A stretch of DNA of 64,000 nucleotides from Pseudomonas rhizoryzae (GTDB lineage: Bacteria > Pseudomonadota > Gammaproteobacteria > Pseudomonadales > Pseudomonadaceae): NCBI RefSeq assembly GCF_005250615.1, contig NZ_SULM01000003.1:124001-188000 (forward strand). The letters are read 5' to 3'. The translations under genes and the position numbers were made by a program. The notes under the pieces were generated by a model that searched no databases, was not told the DNA's origin, and saw nothing but the letters and a program-made list of their open reading frames with translations. Each line of letters begins with the position of its first letter. Within the stretch, counting starts at the first letter, position 1. Below, in pieces: positions 26,224 through 36,097 of the stretch.

Positions 26224-27654
26224 TCAGCCGTCATCGCCACGCCCCACGGTGGTCGTCGTGGCGGCCACCGTGGGGGCTTCGAGCCGAGTACGCTCGAGAC
26301 TGAAGGCCACCCGATATTTGTTGACACTGTCGACGTAGTTGACCACCCCGATGCCCACCTCTTCGGCGGCAACGCGCTCGACCTGGAAGAACCAGCGGTC
26401 GCCGTCCAGCCCCTGCTGGCGTGCCTTGGCGCGTAGCGCCTGGACCCGTTCCGGGCCTAGGTTGTAGGCCGCCAGGGTAAAGGCTCGGCGCTCACGCTCG
26501 GCGAGCCGTGGGCTGGAGAAGAACTCCCGGCGCAGCTGGGCGAGATAGCGGGTGGCGGCCTTGACGTTGCCCTCGGCGGAACGGAAGTCGCGCACCCCAA
26601 CGCTGCGCGCCGCCTGCGGGGTGATCTGCAGCAGCCCCGTCGCGCGCCCGGCGCCGCGGGCGTGAGGGTCGAGCCCGGATTCCTTGTAGGCCATGGCGGC
26701 CAGGGTCAGCCAGTCGAAGTCGTAGGCCTTGGCGTAGCGCTGCAACAGCGGCCGGATCTTGGCCAGGCGGCGCCGTTCGTTGCCCAGCAAGGGGTTACGC
26801 ACCTGATAGCGGCGCGCGGAGGCCTGGCGAAAGGCCTGGTCGTCATCCCGCGCCTGGGGCTGCCGGGCGAAGGCGCGTACCCTTTGGGCGAGCTGCTGCG
26901 CCGGAGCACGCAGGTACCAGAGCTGCGCCTGGTCATGGGCCACCACTACCCGGTCGGCCACCCGCAGCCGGGGCAGCACCCGCGCCCAGCGGTGGGCCAG
27001 CCCGGCTTCGACGACGGTGAGCGGATAGATGCCGGCCTGGGTCAACTCTAGGACATCTTCCACCGCCAGGGTCGGATCGGCCCATTGGATCTGCACCGGT
27101 CGCAACTTGCGCCTTTCCAGCTGGGCGTTGAGCCGCGCCAGGGCCGGACCGGCTGCGCTACCCTGGGGCAGCACTATCCGGCGCCCCGCCAGTTGCTCCA
27201 GGTGCCGCGGCAGGTGCTGACCACGACCGCCGACCACCACCAGGTTAGCCGGCGCCGCCACCGCGGCGGCGATCAGCGCCGAGTGCGCGGGCGGCAGCAG
27301 GGTTTCCCCCGGTGCCACCAGATCGCCCTCGCCTCTTTGCAGAGCCGACAGCAAGTCCGCCTTGGCCTTGGGGACGAACACCAGGCGCAGGTGCCGTCCG
27401 CCCGGCTGGTGCTGCAGATAACGGGCGAAGGCCTGTAGCCGGCGATATTCGACGCCCAGCGCCTGACCATTCCATTCGCCCGAGCTGTGGCGACTCTGGT
27501 TGACCAATACGCGCAACTCACCGGCGCGCTCGATGGCGGCCAGATCGCGCGCCGCGACGTGGCGGGGCGCCTCGGGCGGCAAGGCGCCCAGGCGGGCCTG
27601 GGCGGAACAGGCGAGCACGCAGCCCAGGACGGCAAGCGTGAATCGAAACGGCAT
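26224..27654 (-). CDS. mltF2: Membrane-bound lytic transglycosylase, MltF type
   Basis: 476 residues. It has a signal peptide (RFTLAVLGCVLACSAQA), a type-3 solute-binding regulatory domain at about 40-275 (LRVLVNQSRHSSGEW, LPQGSAAGPALARLNAQ), and an SLT catalytic domain at about 320-450. The catalytic Glu is in AMAYKESGLDP, followed by GRATGLLQITPQAAR and LAAYNLGPERV. It cleaves peptidoglycan with formation of 1,6-anhydromuramyl ends. AGGAG precedes ATG 27654. The order with tatD and a chemoreceptor matches the second MltF paralogue (PA2865) as I recall it, so mltF2 is used. Confidence 0.87.
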   Translation of the reverse strand: MPFRFTLAVLGCVLACSAQARLGALPPEAPRHVAARDLAAIERAGELRVLVNQSRHSSGEWNGQALGVEYRRLQAFARYLQHQPGGRHLRLVFVPKAKADLLSALQRGEGDLVAPGETLLPPAHSALIAAAVAAPANLVVVGGRGQHLPRHLEQLAGRRIVLPQGSAAGPALARLNAQLERRKLRPVQIQWADPTLAVEDVLELTQAGIYPLTVVEAGLAHRWARVLPRLRVADRVVVAHDQAQLWYLRAPAQQLAQRVRAFARQPQARDDDQAFRQASARRYQVRNPLLGNERRRLAKIRPLLQRYAKAYDFDWLTLAAMAYKESGLDPHARGAGRATGLLQITPQAARSVGVRDFRSAEGNVKAATRYLAQLRREFFSSPRLAERERRAFTLAAYNLGPERVQALRAKARQQGLDGDRWFFQVERVAAEEVGIGVVNYVDSVNKYRVAFSLERTRLEAPTVAATTTTVGRGDDG

Positions 27655-27718
27655 CCAGGACTCCTGACCTGGCCGGGACAACGCCGACAGCACCCGGACT
27701 ACGGATAGAATGGTGGGA

Positions 27719-27862
27719 TAGAGTCTGTTCATAATCTGCTGCGCGTCGGCCAAACTGCGTTGAAAACGCCTTCGGAATGCTCATTTACTAATTGTAAACT
27801 CCGCTTCCTCAGGCCTTTTCGCCTTGTTTGGCTCTAGCTCGCGAGATCCTGAACAGACTCTA
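27719..27862 (-). repeat. Fold-back repeat element, copy 3 (mltF2-tatD gap)
   Basis: A 144-bp element in the reverse orientation. Perfect 13-bp terminal inverted repeats (27719-27731 and 27850-27862, outer bases TA, then GAGTCTGTTCA). The core is 27772-27809 with the 5-nt loop TAATT between TTTAC and GTAAA. It occupies most of the gap between two divergent genes and ends just before the tatD ribosome site. There is no open frame of note inside. Confidence 0.88.
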
Positions 27863-27878
27863 ATTGAAGGTCCGCACC

Positions 27879-28709
27879 ATGCAATTGATCGACATCGGCG
27901 TCAACCTCACCCATCCCAGTCTGCTCAAGGAGGTGGACGCGGTGGTCGAGCGGGCCCAGGCCGCTGGCGTGGTGCAACTGGTGCTCACCGGCACCACCCT
28001 GGACGACAGTGAGAACGCCCTCAATCTCTGCCTGCGCCTGGACGCCGGCGAGGCGCTGTTCAGCACCGCCGGCGTCCATCCCCACGAAGCCTCGACCTGG
28101 AACGCCAGTGCCGCCAAGGCCCTGCGCGACCTGGCCAGCCAACCCAAGGTCCGCGCCCTGGGCGAATGCGGGCTGGACTTCAATCGCGACTTCACCCCGC
28201 GTCCCCAGCAGGAGCGTTGCTTCGAAGAGCAACTGGCGCTGGCCGCCGAGTTGCGCCGGCCGGTATTCCTCCACGAGCGCGACGCCAGCGAACGGATGCT
28301 GGCGATCCTGCGCGACTATCGCGACCACCTGCCGGCCGCCGTGGTGCATTGCTTCACCGGCGAGCGCAAGGCGCTCTATGGCTATCTGGATCTCGACCTG
28401 CATCTGGGCATCACCGGCTGGATCTGCGACGAACGCCGCGGCCTGCACCTGCACGAGCTGGTCGGCCAGATCCCGGTCGGTCGCCTGATGCTGGAGACCG
28501 ATGCGCCCTATCTGCTGCCGCGCACCCTCAGACCCAAGCCACGCCATGGCCACAACGAGCCGGCCTTCCTGCCGGAGATCCTGCGTACCGTGGCCCGGCT
28601 ACGCAATGAGACGCCCGAGCAGACCGCCCTGCACACCACCGCCACCGCCCGCGCCTTCTTCGAGCTGCCGGAAGTCCGCATGCCAGAGCGGACCGAGGAA
28701 TTCGACTAA
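27879..28709 (+). CDS. tatD: TatD family metal-dependent DNase
   Basis: 276 residues, a TIM-barrel hydrolase. Metal-site motifs are visible, although the first is DIGVNLTH rather than the common [39 protein letters not shown] and [13 protein letters not shown]. The DIGVNL start is typical of TatD itself rather than YcfH. It is a 3'-5' exonuclease implicated in DNA repair. GAAGG precedes ATG 27879. A second paralogue (YcfH type) is at 48598-49380. Confidence 0.92.
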   Translation: MQLIDIGVNLTHPSLLKEVDAVVERAQAAGVVQLVLTGTTLDDSENALNLCLRLDAGEALFSTAGVHPHEASTWNASAAKALRDLASQPKVRALGECGLDFNRDFTPRPQQERCFEEQLALAAELRRPVFLHERDASERMLAILRDYRDHLPAAVVHCFTGERKALYGYLDLDLHLGITGWICDERRGLHLHELVGQIPVGRLMLETDAPYLLPRTLRPKPRHGHNEPAFLPEILRTVARLRNETPEQTALHTTATARAFFELPEVRMPERTEEFD

Positions 28710-28869
28710 GACGCGGGTGCCGTTTTGCTAAAGTCAGACCAGTGCAAGCCGTTAACCTTTGGGCTTATTCCACGGCGTCAGACGCCTTCTCGCAAGACGT
28801 TGACGTCAGTCAAGATCCGGGTTGCCGCGGCCTGTCAGGCTGGACGGCCCCGCCGACTGGATGCCCCCT

Positions 28870-30144
28870 ATGTTCGCCTGGCTGCGCGATATCTCCCTCA
28901 AGTACAAATTCTGGGCGGTCAATGCCGTCGCCTTCGTCACCAGCCTCTTGCTGGTGCTGTTCGCCATGCAATTGGAAGTCTCGGGTCGCGCTGACCAGCT
29001 CAAGGCAGTCAAGAGCGCCCTGGGTGAGACGGCCGCCCACCTGAGCGCCCCGACCTTCGGCGAGATCTTCCTGGCCCGCGCTCCGGAATACGCCCTGGCC
29101 GTGGGGGTGCTCATGCTGGTGCTGCTGGTGGCCTCGCAACTCTTGATCCGCTTCATTCTCGGCAATCTGCAGCGCCTCAAGGACACCATGCTGCGGGTGG
29201 AGCGCGATGGCGATCTCACCGCCCGCGTCGAGGTGCGCGGCCGCGACGAGGTCGGGCAGATGACCCAGGCCTTCAATGCCATGCAGGACAGCTACACCCG
29301 CGTCGTCGGCACCGTGGCCGCCAGCGCCGCGCGCCTGGACGAAGGCGCCGGGCGCCTGGCCAGCGGCATGCAGGGCGTGCGCGGCGGCATGCAGGATCAA
29401 CAGCACGAGACCGACCAGACCGCCACGGCGATCAACGAGATGAGTGCCACCGTGCAGCAGATCGCCGAGCACGCCGCCGGTACCCGCGACCAGTCCCGGG
29501 AAGCCGACCGCCTGGCCGGTGCCGGTCAGCAGGCGGTGGATCTGGTCAGTCATTCCATCGCCGACCTGTCGCAAGGCGTGCAGCAGACCGCCGTGATGAT
29601 CCAGGAGCTGGCCGAGAACAGCGAACGCATCACCAGCGTGGTCAACGTCATCCACGGCATCGCCGAGCAGACCAACCTGCTGGCACTCAACGCCGCCATC
29701 GAAGCCGCCCGGGCGGGCGAAGCCGGGCGGGGTTTCGCCGTGGTGGCCGACGAGGTGCGCAACCTGGCCAAGCGCGTCCAGGGCTCCACCGATGAAATCA
29801 CCCGCATGGTCGACAGCCTTCAGGCCGGCACCCGCGATGCGGTGGAATTCATGCGCGAGAGTTCGCTCAAGGCCGACGACTGCGTGGTCCAGGCCGGCGC
29901 CGCCGGGCAGGCCCTGGCCGACATCACCGCCGCGGTGACCCTGATGCGCGACAGCAACACCCAGATCGCCGTGGCGGCGGAACAGCAGGCCCAGGTGGCG
30001 GAAGAGATGAGCAGGTCGGTGGTAGGCATCCGCGATGTCACGGAAAGGACCATGCTGCTCACGCAAGACTCGGCCAGCACCAGTACCGAATTGGCCGCCC
30101 TTGCTGGCACCCTGAATCAGGCGATCCGTCAGTTGCGCCTATAG
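28870..30144 (+). CDS. Methyl-accepting chemotaxis protein with minimal periplasmic region
   Basis: 424 residues. Two membrane helices (about 10-32 and 72-95) enclose only some 40 periplasmic residues, too few for a classical sensor domain. A HAMP domain follows at about 96-148 ([30 protein letters not shown]). The cytoplasmic signalling domain has the hairpin tip [40 protein letters not shown], which binds CheA/CheW. The signal is probably intracellular or membrane-borne. ATG 28870 is preferred; ATG 28861 is possible. It follows tatD, as in P. aeruginosa (PA2866-PA2867, recalled). Confidence 0.9.
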   Translation: MFAWLRDISLKYKFWAVNAVAFVTSLLLVLFAMQLEVSGRADQLKAVKSALGETAAHLSAPTFGEIFLARAPEYALAVGVLMLVLLVASQLLIRFILGNLQRLKDTMLRVERDGDLTARVEVRGRDEVGQMTQAFNAMQDSYTRVVGTVAASAARLDEGAGRLASGMQGVRGGMQDQQHETDQTATAINEMSATVQQIAEHAAGTRDQSREADRLAGAGQQAVDLVSHSIADLSQGVQQTAVMIQELAENSERITSVVNVIHGIAEQTNLLALNAAIEAARAGEAGRGFAVVADEVRNLAKRVQGSTDEITRMVDSLQAGTRDAVEFMRESSLKADDCVVQAGAAGQALADITAAVTLMRDSNTQIAVAAEQQAQVAEEMSRSVVGIRDVTERTMLLTQDSASTSTELAALAGTLNQAIRQLRL

Positions 30145-30218
30145 GCTCCATAGCGAGAGCGCATTCGCGCGGTTGCCCGACAGGCGGCAAGATGCCCGCA
30201 CTTTTTCGGAGAACCGCC

Positions 30219-30398
30219 ATGCGCTCGGTCAACGCCCTCACGTCTGTCGTCCTGTTGCTGCTCGGCCTCGGCTGCGTGGCCCTGGCCCTGGGCAGCCAAC
30301 ATCCCCAGCCGCTGATCCTGGCCGCCGTGGTCTGCCTGGCCGCCTTCGCGCTGCAGGAGCCCGAGGTCCTGCCCGGTCCTCAGTCGCTGCGCGCCTGA
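30219..30398 (+). CDS. Small two-helix membrane protein
   Basis: 59 residues: MRSVNALTSVVLLLLGLGC, then a short turn, a second hydrophobic stretch PLILAAVVCLAAFAL and a polar tail. GGAG is six bases before ATG 30219. The last 19 bases overlap the end of the convergent tgpA gene. I do not recognise a family. The good ribosome site and the membrane pattern support it being expressed, but it is short and could be spurious. Confidence 0.45.
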   Translation: MRSVNALTSVVLLLLGLGCVALALGSQHPQPLILAAVVCLAAFALQEPEVLPGPQSLRA

Positions 30399-32389
30399 CG
30401 CCCCCGCAGACCGCTTCTCAGCTGTTGCAATGCTCGCCTGAGCGCGGCCGGGTCCGGCTGCCGACCGGCATAGCGCTGGGCCTGGAATTCCTCGGCGAAG
30501 GCGGCGATCTCCGCCCGCGCCGCGGGCAGGGCCACTATCGCCCGCTGGGCGAAGCGACCGGCGGGCTCGCCGCTGTGGCGAATCACCCCCTGGCGCGCCA
30601 GCAGTCGCTCGAACTGGGCGAAGCGCGCCAGCAGCGGATCCCGTTGCCGCTGCCAGGGCTTGAGCACCAGCAGCGCCATCACGCCGAGCAGCCCCAACAC
30701 CGCCGCCGCCAGCAACAGCCCCAGGCGTTGCAGCGAGCCCTCGCCCAGCAGGCGCTTGAACACCTCGCCCTGGGTATCCCCTTCGTAGTTGAGCACCCAG
30801 CGCTGCCAGCCATAGTTGATCCTGTCCCAGCTCAGCCGCAGGCTGGTGAGCCACGCCAGATTCCGATAGCGATCGGCGGCGAAGGGATTGTCGGCGAGGA
30901 ATTCGTTGGCCGCGCCCTGGGCCGCCAGCGCCTCCTGCAAGCCACGCTCGACCCGCTCGGGCGCCACCTGGGCGGTGGGATCGACGCTGACCCAGCCGCG
31001 CTCGGGCAGCCAGTATTCCACCCAGGCATGGGCATCGAATTGCCGCACCAGCAGGTAACCGCCGGCCGCGTTGAATTCACCGCCCTGGTAGCCGGCCACT
31101 ACCCGCGCGGGTATGCCTGCCACCCGCAGCGCGAAGGTCATGGCGCCGGCATAGTGGGCGCAGAAGCCGCGACGGTTGTAGAACAGGAAGGCGTCGATGG
31201 CATCGACGCTCGCCGTGGGCGGTTGCAGGGTGTAGACGAAGGGCTGCTGGCGGAAATAAGCCAGGATCGCCCCGGCCAGGGCCTCGGGCGCCGGATAGCG
31301 CGCCTTGAGCTGGGCGACCCAGGCGCGGGTTCGGGGTTCGCCCCCGCTGGGGAGTTGCAGCGCACGGCGCTGGCTGGAGGCGGATAGCCGGCCGGGCTCG
31401 CGCAGTGCCTGGGGCCAACTGGTCGCCCGATAGAGCAGCGCCTGGTCCACCGGCCGTCGGCGTTGCAGATGGAAATCGCTGGCCAGGCGCACGTCGCGCT
31501 GGTCACTGCGCGCCACATCCAGCCCATAGAGCCAGGGCCGCCCGCTGGGTTCCATGATCACCTGGTACGCAAGGCTCGGCCCGCGGGGCGTCCAGGCCGG
31601 CTCCGGGCTCCAGGCCGTATCTGGATCGACCGACCAGCGCGTGCCATCGAAATGTTCGTAGGTGGTGGCGCGCCAATAGAGGTCGCGCTGCGCCGGCCGT
31701 TCGCCGTCGAAGCTGACGCGGAACACCCGCTCGGCGGATTGCGAGAGCTGGGCAATCTCTCCGGGCGCCATGCTGTCGCCCAGCCCGGTACGCGCCTGGT
31801 CACCGGGTTGCGGTAGCGACCACAACGGACCGATCCGCGGAAACACCAGGAACAGCAGGAGCATCAGCGGCACCGCCTGCAACAGCAGGGAGCCGGCGAC
31901 CTTCAGGGTGGCCAGCGGGCGGCTGGCCAGGGCACTCTGCTGCAGGCCGATCAGCGCCGCCACCAGGGCGGTCACCGGCAACAGGCTGTAGAGCGCGGCG
32001 AGCAGGCCGTCCTCGAACAGATAGGCGATCACCACGGCGAAGAAGCCCAGGTAGATCACCACCAGCGCATCGCGCCGGCTGTGCATCTCGATCAGCTTGA
32101 GCGCGAAGGTCACCAGCAGCAACACGGCGCCGGCATCCAGGCCGATGAAGGAGCCGCGCGACAGCCAGATGCCGCCCATGGTCAACAGCAGCAGCCCACC
32201 TTTCTCGATCCGCGTGGGCGCCCGGATCTTCATGCGGAACAGCAGTACCCGCCAACCGGCACAGAAGGCCCAGAGCAGCCCGACCCAGGGCGGCAGATGG
32301 GTGAGGTGCGGCAGGATCACCAGCGCCTGGGCCACCAGCAGCCAGACCAGGGCGATACGCGGGATGGGTTGCGGGATGCTGGCGCTCAT
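30380..32389 (-). CDS. tgpA: Membrane transglutaminase-like protein TgpA
   Basis: 669 residues. Six or so N-terminal membrane helices (to about 200) are followed by a periplasmic transglutaminase-like domain. Its catalytic triad is visible: Cys410 in NRRGFCAHYAGAM, His in QFDAHAWVEYWLP and Asp in VSVDPTAQVAP. A C-terminal membrane helix and cytoplasmic tail with DUF4129-like features complete it. P. aeruginosa TgpA is essential for growth. It is translationally coupled to the DUF58 gene (4-base overlap), forming the MoxR-DUF58-TgpA operon. Confidence 0.92.
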   Translation of the reverse strand: MSASIPQPIPRIALVWLLVAQALVILPHLTHLPPWVGLLWAFCAGWRVLLFRMKIRAPTRIEKGGLLLLTMGGIWLSRGSFIGLDAGAVLLLVTFALKLIEMHSRRDALVVIYLGFFAVVIAYLFEDGLLAALYSLLPVTALVAALIGLQQSALASRPLATLKVAGSLLLQAVPLMLLLFLVFPRIGPLWSLPQPGDQARTGLGDSMAPGEIAQLSQSAERVFRVSFDGERPAQRDLYWRATTYEHFDGTRWSVDPDTAWSPEPAWTPRGPSLAYQVIMEPSGRPWLYGLDVARSDQRDVRLASDFHLQRRRPVDQALLYRATSWPQALREPGRLSASSQRRALQLPSGGEPRTRAWVAQLKARYPAPEALAGAILAYFRQQPFVYTLQPPTASVDAIDAFLFYNRRGFCAHYAGAMTFALRVAGIPARVVAGYQGGEFNAAGGYLLVRQFDAHAWVEYWLPERGWVSVDPTAQVAPERVERGLQEALAAQGAANEFLADNPFAADRYRNLAWLTSLRLSWDRINYGWQRWVLNYEGDTQGEVFKRLLGEGSLQRLGLLLAAAVLGLLGVMALLVLKPWQRQRDPLLARFAQFERLLARQGVIRHSGEPAGRFAQRAIVALPAARAEIAAFAEEFQAQRYAGRQPDPAALRRALQQLRSGLRGRQARSD

Positions 32390-33369
32390 ACCGGACGCCC
32401 GAACAGGGCCAGGGCCTGGAGCGCCGCGTCGCGCTGGTTGTCACCGCTCGCCGGGCTCAGTTCGACGCCAGGTAACCGCAGGCCGAATCTCAATTGCCGC
32501 GCGCTGCAGTCCAGCACCGCCTGGCACAGCCAGGACAGCCGCGTCTCGGTATCGCCATCGAGCACGCTGAAATCCAGCCAGAGTTCGCTGCCCGCCAGGG
32601 CGGTGAAGTCCTTCACCAGCAATCCCTGGCCGCGGGAAAAGGCTTTCCAGTCCAGCCGCCGCCGCGAATCACCCGGCTGATAGGGCCGCAGCCCCTGGAA
32701 GTCATCGGCGCCCTGCCCCGCCTGGCGCTGGCCTTCCTCGCCGCCCCTGTCCTCGCCACTGCGCGGCGGCGGCGCTGCCTCCAGCGGTCGCGGATAGACC
32801 AGGGCGCGCACGTCCAGATCCAGCCAACTCCAGGCGACGAACAGGCCCAGGGGAAAGCGGCTCTCTACCCGCAGGCGTTCGGGCCTGAGCCAACCCCGCT
32901 TCGGCGCCGGATGAAAGACCTGTAGCGCCACGCTCTCCCCCGTCGGCACATCGCTCTGGATCAGCGGTTCGCCGGGCCAGCCCAGGGCGATGGCCTGGTG
33001 CGCGCGCCGATCGCTTTCCAGGCGCAGGCGAAAGCCCGCCGCCTCCCCGGCGAACACCGGGCTGGCGCCGCCACCGGCCAGTTGCAGACCGGCCAGGTTG
33101 CGATAGGTGTGCAGCATGGCCACCAGGGCCAGGGAGAACAGCAGGAAGGTCAGGCCATAGGCCAGGCTGTTCTGATAGTTGATACCGGCCAGCAGCATCA
33201 GCAGCAAGGCCACGGCGAACGCCGCTCCCTGGCGGGTTGGCAGGATGAAGATCCGGCGCTGATCGAGGGTGATGCGATTGGCCGGCGGTATCCGCCGCGC
33301 CAGCCAACCGTCTCGATAGCGCTGCCAGGCACTGCCGGTCACAGCGCCGGGACTTCGCGCAGCAGCCAT
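32386..33369 (-). CDS. DUF58 domain protein
   Basis: 327 residues. Two N-terminal membrane helices (about 43-85) precede a beta-rich domain and the DUF58 segment GADDFQGLRPYQPGDSRRRLDWKAFSRGQGLLVKDF. DUF58 proteins almost always accompany a MoxR ATPase and often a transglutaminase. They are thought to be MoxR clients that assemble cell-envelope or metal-bound proteins. The start overlaps the MoxR gene end by 31 bases. Confidence 0.9.
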   Translation of the reverse strand: MAAARSPGAVTGSAWQRYRDGWLARRIPPANRITLDQRRIFILPTRQGAAFAVALLLMLLAGINYQNSLAYGLTFLLFSLALVAMLHTYRNLAGLQLAGGGASPVFAGEAAGFRLRLESDRRAHQAIALGWPGEPLIQSDVPTGESVALQVFHPAPKRGWLRPERLRVESRFPLGLFVAWSWLDLDVRALVYPRPLEAAPPPRSGEDRGGEEGQRQAGQGADDFQGLRPYQPGDSRRRLDWKAFSRGQGLLVKDFTALAGSELWLDFSVLDGDTETRLSWLCQAVLDCSARQLRFGLRLPGVELSPASGDNQRDAALQALALFGRPV

Positions 33370-34256
33370 TGCACCAGGGCGCCGCCGCCGTGCCCGGCCG
33401 GGTCGGCGATATCGCGCAGGCGATGCCCCGCCACCGCCGGCAGCACCGTCTGGACATCCTCGGGCAGCACATGGTCGCGGCCGGCCAGCAGCGCCCAGGC
33501 CCGCGCCGCCGCCAGCAGCGCCAGGCTGCCGCGGGGTGACAGCCCCAGGGCGAAGGAGGCCTGGGTACGGGTCGCCTCCACCAGGCGCAGCACATAGTCC
33601 ACCACCGCGTCGCTGGCATGGATGCGCGGCACCTCGGCCTGGATCAGCCGCAGCTGGGCATGATCCAACAGCGGCTCCAGCCGCGGCAGCTGCTCGCGCC
33701 CGGAGCCGCCGAGCAGCAGCGCCCGCTCCGCGGCGCGGCCCGGATAGCCGAGCGACAGCCGCATCAGGAAGCGGTCGAGCTGGGATTCCGGCAGGGCGAA
33801 GGTACCGCCCTGGGAGACCGGATTCTGGGTGGCGATGACGAAGAAGGGCTCGGGCAGCGGCCGGGTGGCACCCTCGATGGTCACCTGCCCCTCTTCCATG
33901 GCTTCGAGCAGTGCACTCTGGCTCTTCGGCGTGGCCCGGTTGATCTCGTCGGCCAGCAGCAACTCGGCGAACACCGGTCCGGGATGGAAGACGAACTGGC
34001 CGCTGTCGCGATCGAACACCGAGGTGCCGAGGATATCGCCGGGCAACAGATCCGAGGTGAACTGGATGCGTTGGAAGGACAGCCCCAGCACCCTGGCCAG
34101 GGCATGGCTGAGGGTGGTCTTGCCCATGCCGGGCAGGTCCTCGATCAGCAGGTGTCCCCGCGCCAGCAAGCAGGTCAGCGCCAGCCGTACCTGGGTTTCC
34201 TTGCCCAACAAAACGCCGTCTACCGCCTTGAGACAGGCGTTCAACCTATCGTGCAT
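33339..34256 (-). CDS. MoxR-family AAA ATPase
   Basis: A 305-residue AAA+ protein: Walker A DLPGMGKTTLSHALA, Walker B LLADEINRATPKSQSALLEAMEE, sensor I FFVIATQNPV and the C-terminal sensor II region SPRGSLALLAAARAWA. MoxR ATPases act as chaperones for von Willebrand/DUF58 proteins. It is the first gene of the operon with DUF58 and TgpA. The gap upstream to pyrF is about 100 bases. Confidence 0.93.
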   Translation of the reverse strand: MHDRLNACLKAVDGVLLGKETQVRLALTCLLARGHLLIEDLPGMGKTTLSHALARVLGLSFQRIQFTSDLLPGDILGTSVFDRDSGQFVFHPGPVFAELLLADEINRATPKSQSALLEAMEEGQVTIEGATRPLPEPFFVIATQNPVSQGGTFALPESQLDRFLMRLSLGYPGRAAERALLLGGSGREQLPRLEPLLDHAQLRLIQAEVPRIHASDAVVDYVLRLVEATRTQASFALGLSPRGSLALLAAARAWALLAGRDHVLPEDVQTVLPAVAGHRLRDIADPAGHGGGALVQWLLREVPAL

Positions 34257-34359
34257 GCCCTGAGGTCTCTCGCCTTGTGCCGGCGCGAGAAGGCGCCGGC
34301 CTGCAAGACGAGAATAGCAGCACCTTTTGCCGATACCCGCAGGCGAGGAGTTTTAGCGC

Positions 34360-35058
34360 TTATTTCAGGCTGGCGAGAATCTCTTCCACCGCCCGCGCCG
34401 GATCGGCCGCTCGGGCGATGGGGCGACCGATCACCAGGTAGTCGGAGCCGGCATCCAGGGCTTCGCGTGGGGTGAGGATGCGGCGCTGGTCGTCCAGGGC
34501 ACTGCCGGCCGGGCGGATGCCGGGGGTGACCAGTTGCAGCGCCGGTTGCGCGGCCTTGAGCGCCGGCGCTTCCTGGGCCGAGCACACCAGGCCGTCCAGA
34601 CCGGCACGCGCGGCCAGGCCGGCCAGGCGCAGGACCTGCTCCTGGGGATCCACGTCCAGGCCGATGTCGGCCAGGTCCTCGCGCTCCATGCTGGTCAGCA
34701 CGGTCACGCCGATCAGCAACGGCTTGGGTCCCTGGAAGGCTTCCAGGGTCTCGCGACAGGCGGTCATCATGCGCAGGCCGCCCGAGCAGTGGACGTTGAC
34801 CATCCAGACGCCCATTTCCGCCGCGGCCTTGACCGCCATGGCAGTGGTGTTGGGAATGTCATGGAATTTCAGATCGAGAAAGACCTCGAAGCCGCGCTTA
34901 CGCAGCGCCTCCACCACCCCGGCGGCGCTGGCGGTGAACAGCTCCTTGCCGACCTTGACCCGGCAGGTGGCGGGGTCGAGCCGGTCGGCCAGGGCCAGGG
35001 CGGCGGACGACGAAGGGAAATCCAGGGCGACGATGATCGGAGACGAACAGGCGGACAT
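34360..35058 (-). CDS. pyrF: Orotidine 5'-phosphate decarboxylase
   Basis: 232 residues: [21 protein letters not shown] with the N-terminal catalytic Asp, the [19 protein letters not shown] active-site motif (D-x-K-x-x-D-I), VTPGIRP for the phosphate and [13 protein letters not shown]. It makes UMP from OMP in pyrimidine synthesis. ATG 35058 gives the family length; the frame extending to 35133 is not needed. Confidence 0.96.
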   Translation of the reverse strand: MSACSSPIIVALDFPSSSAALALADRLDPATCRVKVGKELFTASAAGVVEALRKRGFEVFLDLKFHDIPNTTAMAVKAAAEMGVWMVNVHCSGGLRMMTACRETLEAFQGPKPLLIGVTVLTSMEREDLADIGLDVDPQEQVLRLAGLAARAGLDGLVCSAQEAPALKAAQPALQLVTPGIRPAGSALDDQRRILTPREALDAGSDYLVIGRPIARAADPARAVEEILASLK

Positions 35059-35139
35059 GGGGGCTCTCGGTAAAACGGCAAAGGCCGGCATTTTCGCAGA
35101 AAAGCGCCGCGCGGGCACTTGGCAGCTGCCCAAGTTGCC

Positions 35140-36015
35140 TCAATTCGGCCGTAGCAGCCGTTCCCGCAACCAATTGCCCGCCGGCCCCAGCGGCCTGCGG
35201 CGCGACCAGACCACATCCACCGCTACCCGTTGCGGCCAGCCCGGCACCGCCAGCTCCACCAGGCGCTCCTGGCCGAATCCCGCCACGACCCAGTGCGGCA
35301 GTTCGGCCCAGCCGAAGCCCTGCACCGCCATGTCTAGCAGCAGCAGGTAGTCGGGCGCGGACCAGCAACGGCCACGGGTATCCGGCAGGCGACAGGGCTG
35401 GGACGGCGCCTCGGTCACGGTACTCAGGCGCAACAGCCGATAGGGCGCGAGATCCGCCTGGGTGAGCCCCTGCCGCCCCGCCAAGGGATGCTTGGTCGCC
35501 ACATAGAGCCCCAGCGCCACCAGGCCATCCAGGGTGGCGAACTCGATGTCCGCAGGATAGGGCGGCTGCGCGGCCAGAAGGCCCAGATCCGCCCGCCCTT
35601 GCACCAGGCTGAGCACATCGGCGTCCTCGGCGATCAGGCATTCGAATTCGAGATCCGGATAGCGCTGGTCCAACTCCACCAACAGCGCCTCGTAACGGGT
35701 GGGCTGATAGGTATCGGAGATCACCAGGGTCAGCCGCGGCTCCACCCCCGCGGCCAGTTGGGTAGCCCGATTGGCCAGCCGGTCGTGGGCCGACAGCACG
35801 GCGCGGGCCTGGTCGAGCAGTTGCTCACCTGCCACCGTGAGCACCGGATAGCGTCCCTGGCGATCGAACAGCACCACCCCCAGCTCGTCCTCCAGGCGGG
35901 CGATGCTCTCGCTGATGCTGGACTGCCGCTTGCCCAGCGTCCGCGCGGCAGCACTGAAAGAGCCTGCGGCAGCCGCTTCGACGAAGGCTTCCAGGGCTTC
36001 GGCATTGGGATACAT
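35140..36015 (-). CDS. LysR-family regulator, divergent from a PACE efflux gene
   Basis: 291 residues: winged helix at about 5-62 (LEAFVEAAAAGSFSAAARTLGKRQSSISESIARLEDELG) followed by an effector-binding domain. It is divergent from the small PACE-type pump gene with an 80-base gap, so the pump is its likely target, as is common for PACE/LysR pairs. The inducer cannot be judged. Confidence 0.88.
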   Translation of the reverse strand: MYPNAEALEAFVEAAAAGSFSAAARTLGKRQSSISESIARLEDELGVVLFDRQGRYPVLTVAGEQLLDQARAVLSAHDRLANRATQLAAGVEPRLTLVISDTYQPTRYEALLVELDQRYPDLEFECLIAEDADVLSLVQGRADLGLLAAQPPYPADIEFATLDGLVALGLYVATKHPLAGRQGLTQADLAPYRLLRLSTVTEAPSQPCRLPDTRGRCWSAPDYLLLLDMAVQGFGWAELPHWVVAGFGQERLVELAVPGWPQRVAVDVVWSRRRPLGPAGNWLRERLLRPN

Positions 36016-36097
36016 ATCGGCTCAGCCTATGGAATCCACTTTGATCCCCCAAGCTTAGCCGATGAGACTAGCAGCCTGTCCACTTGGGAGATGCCCT

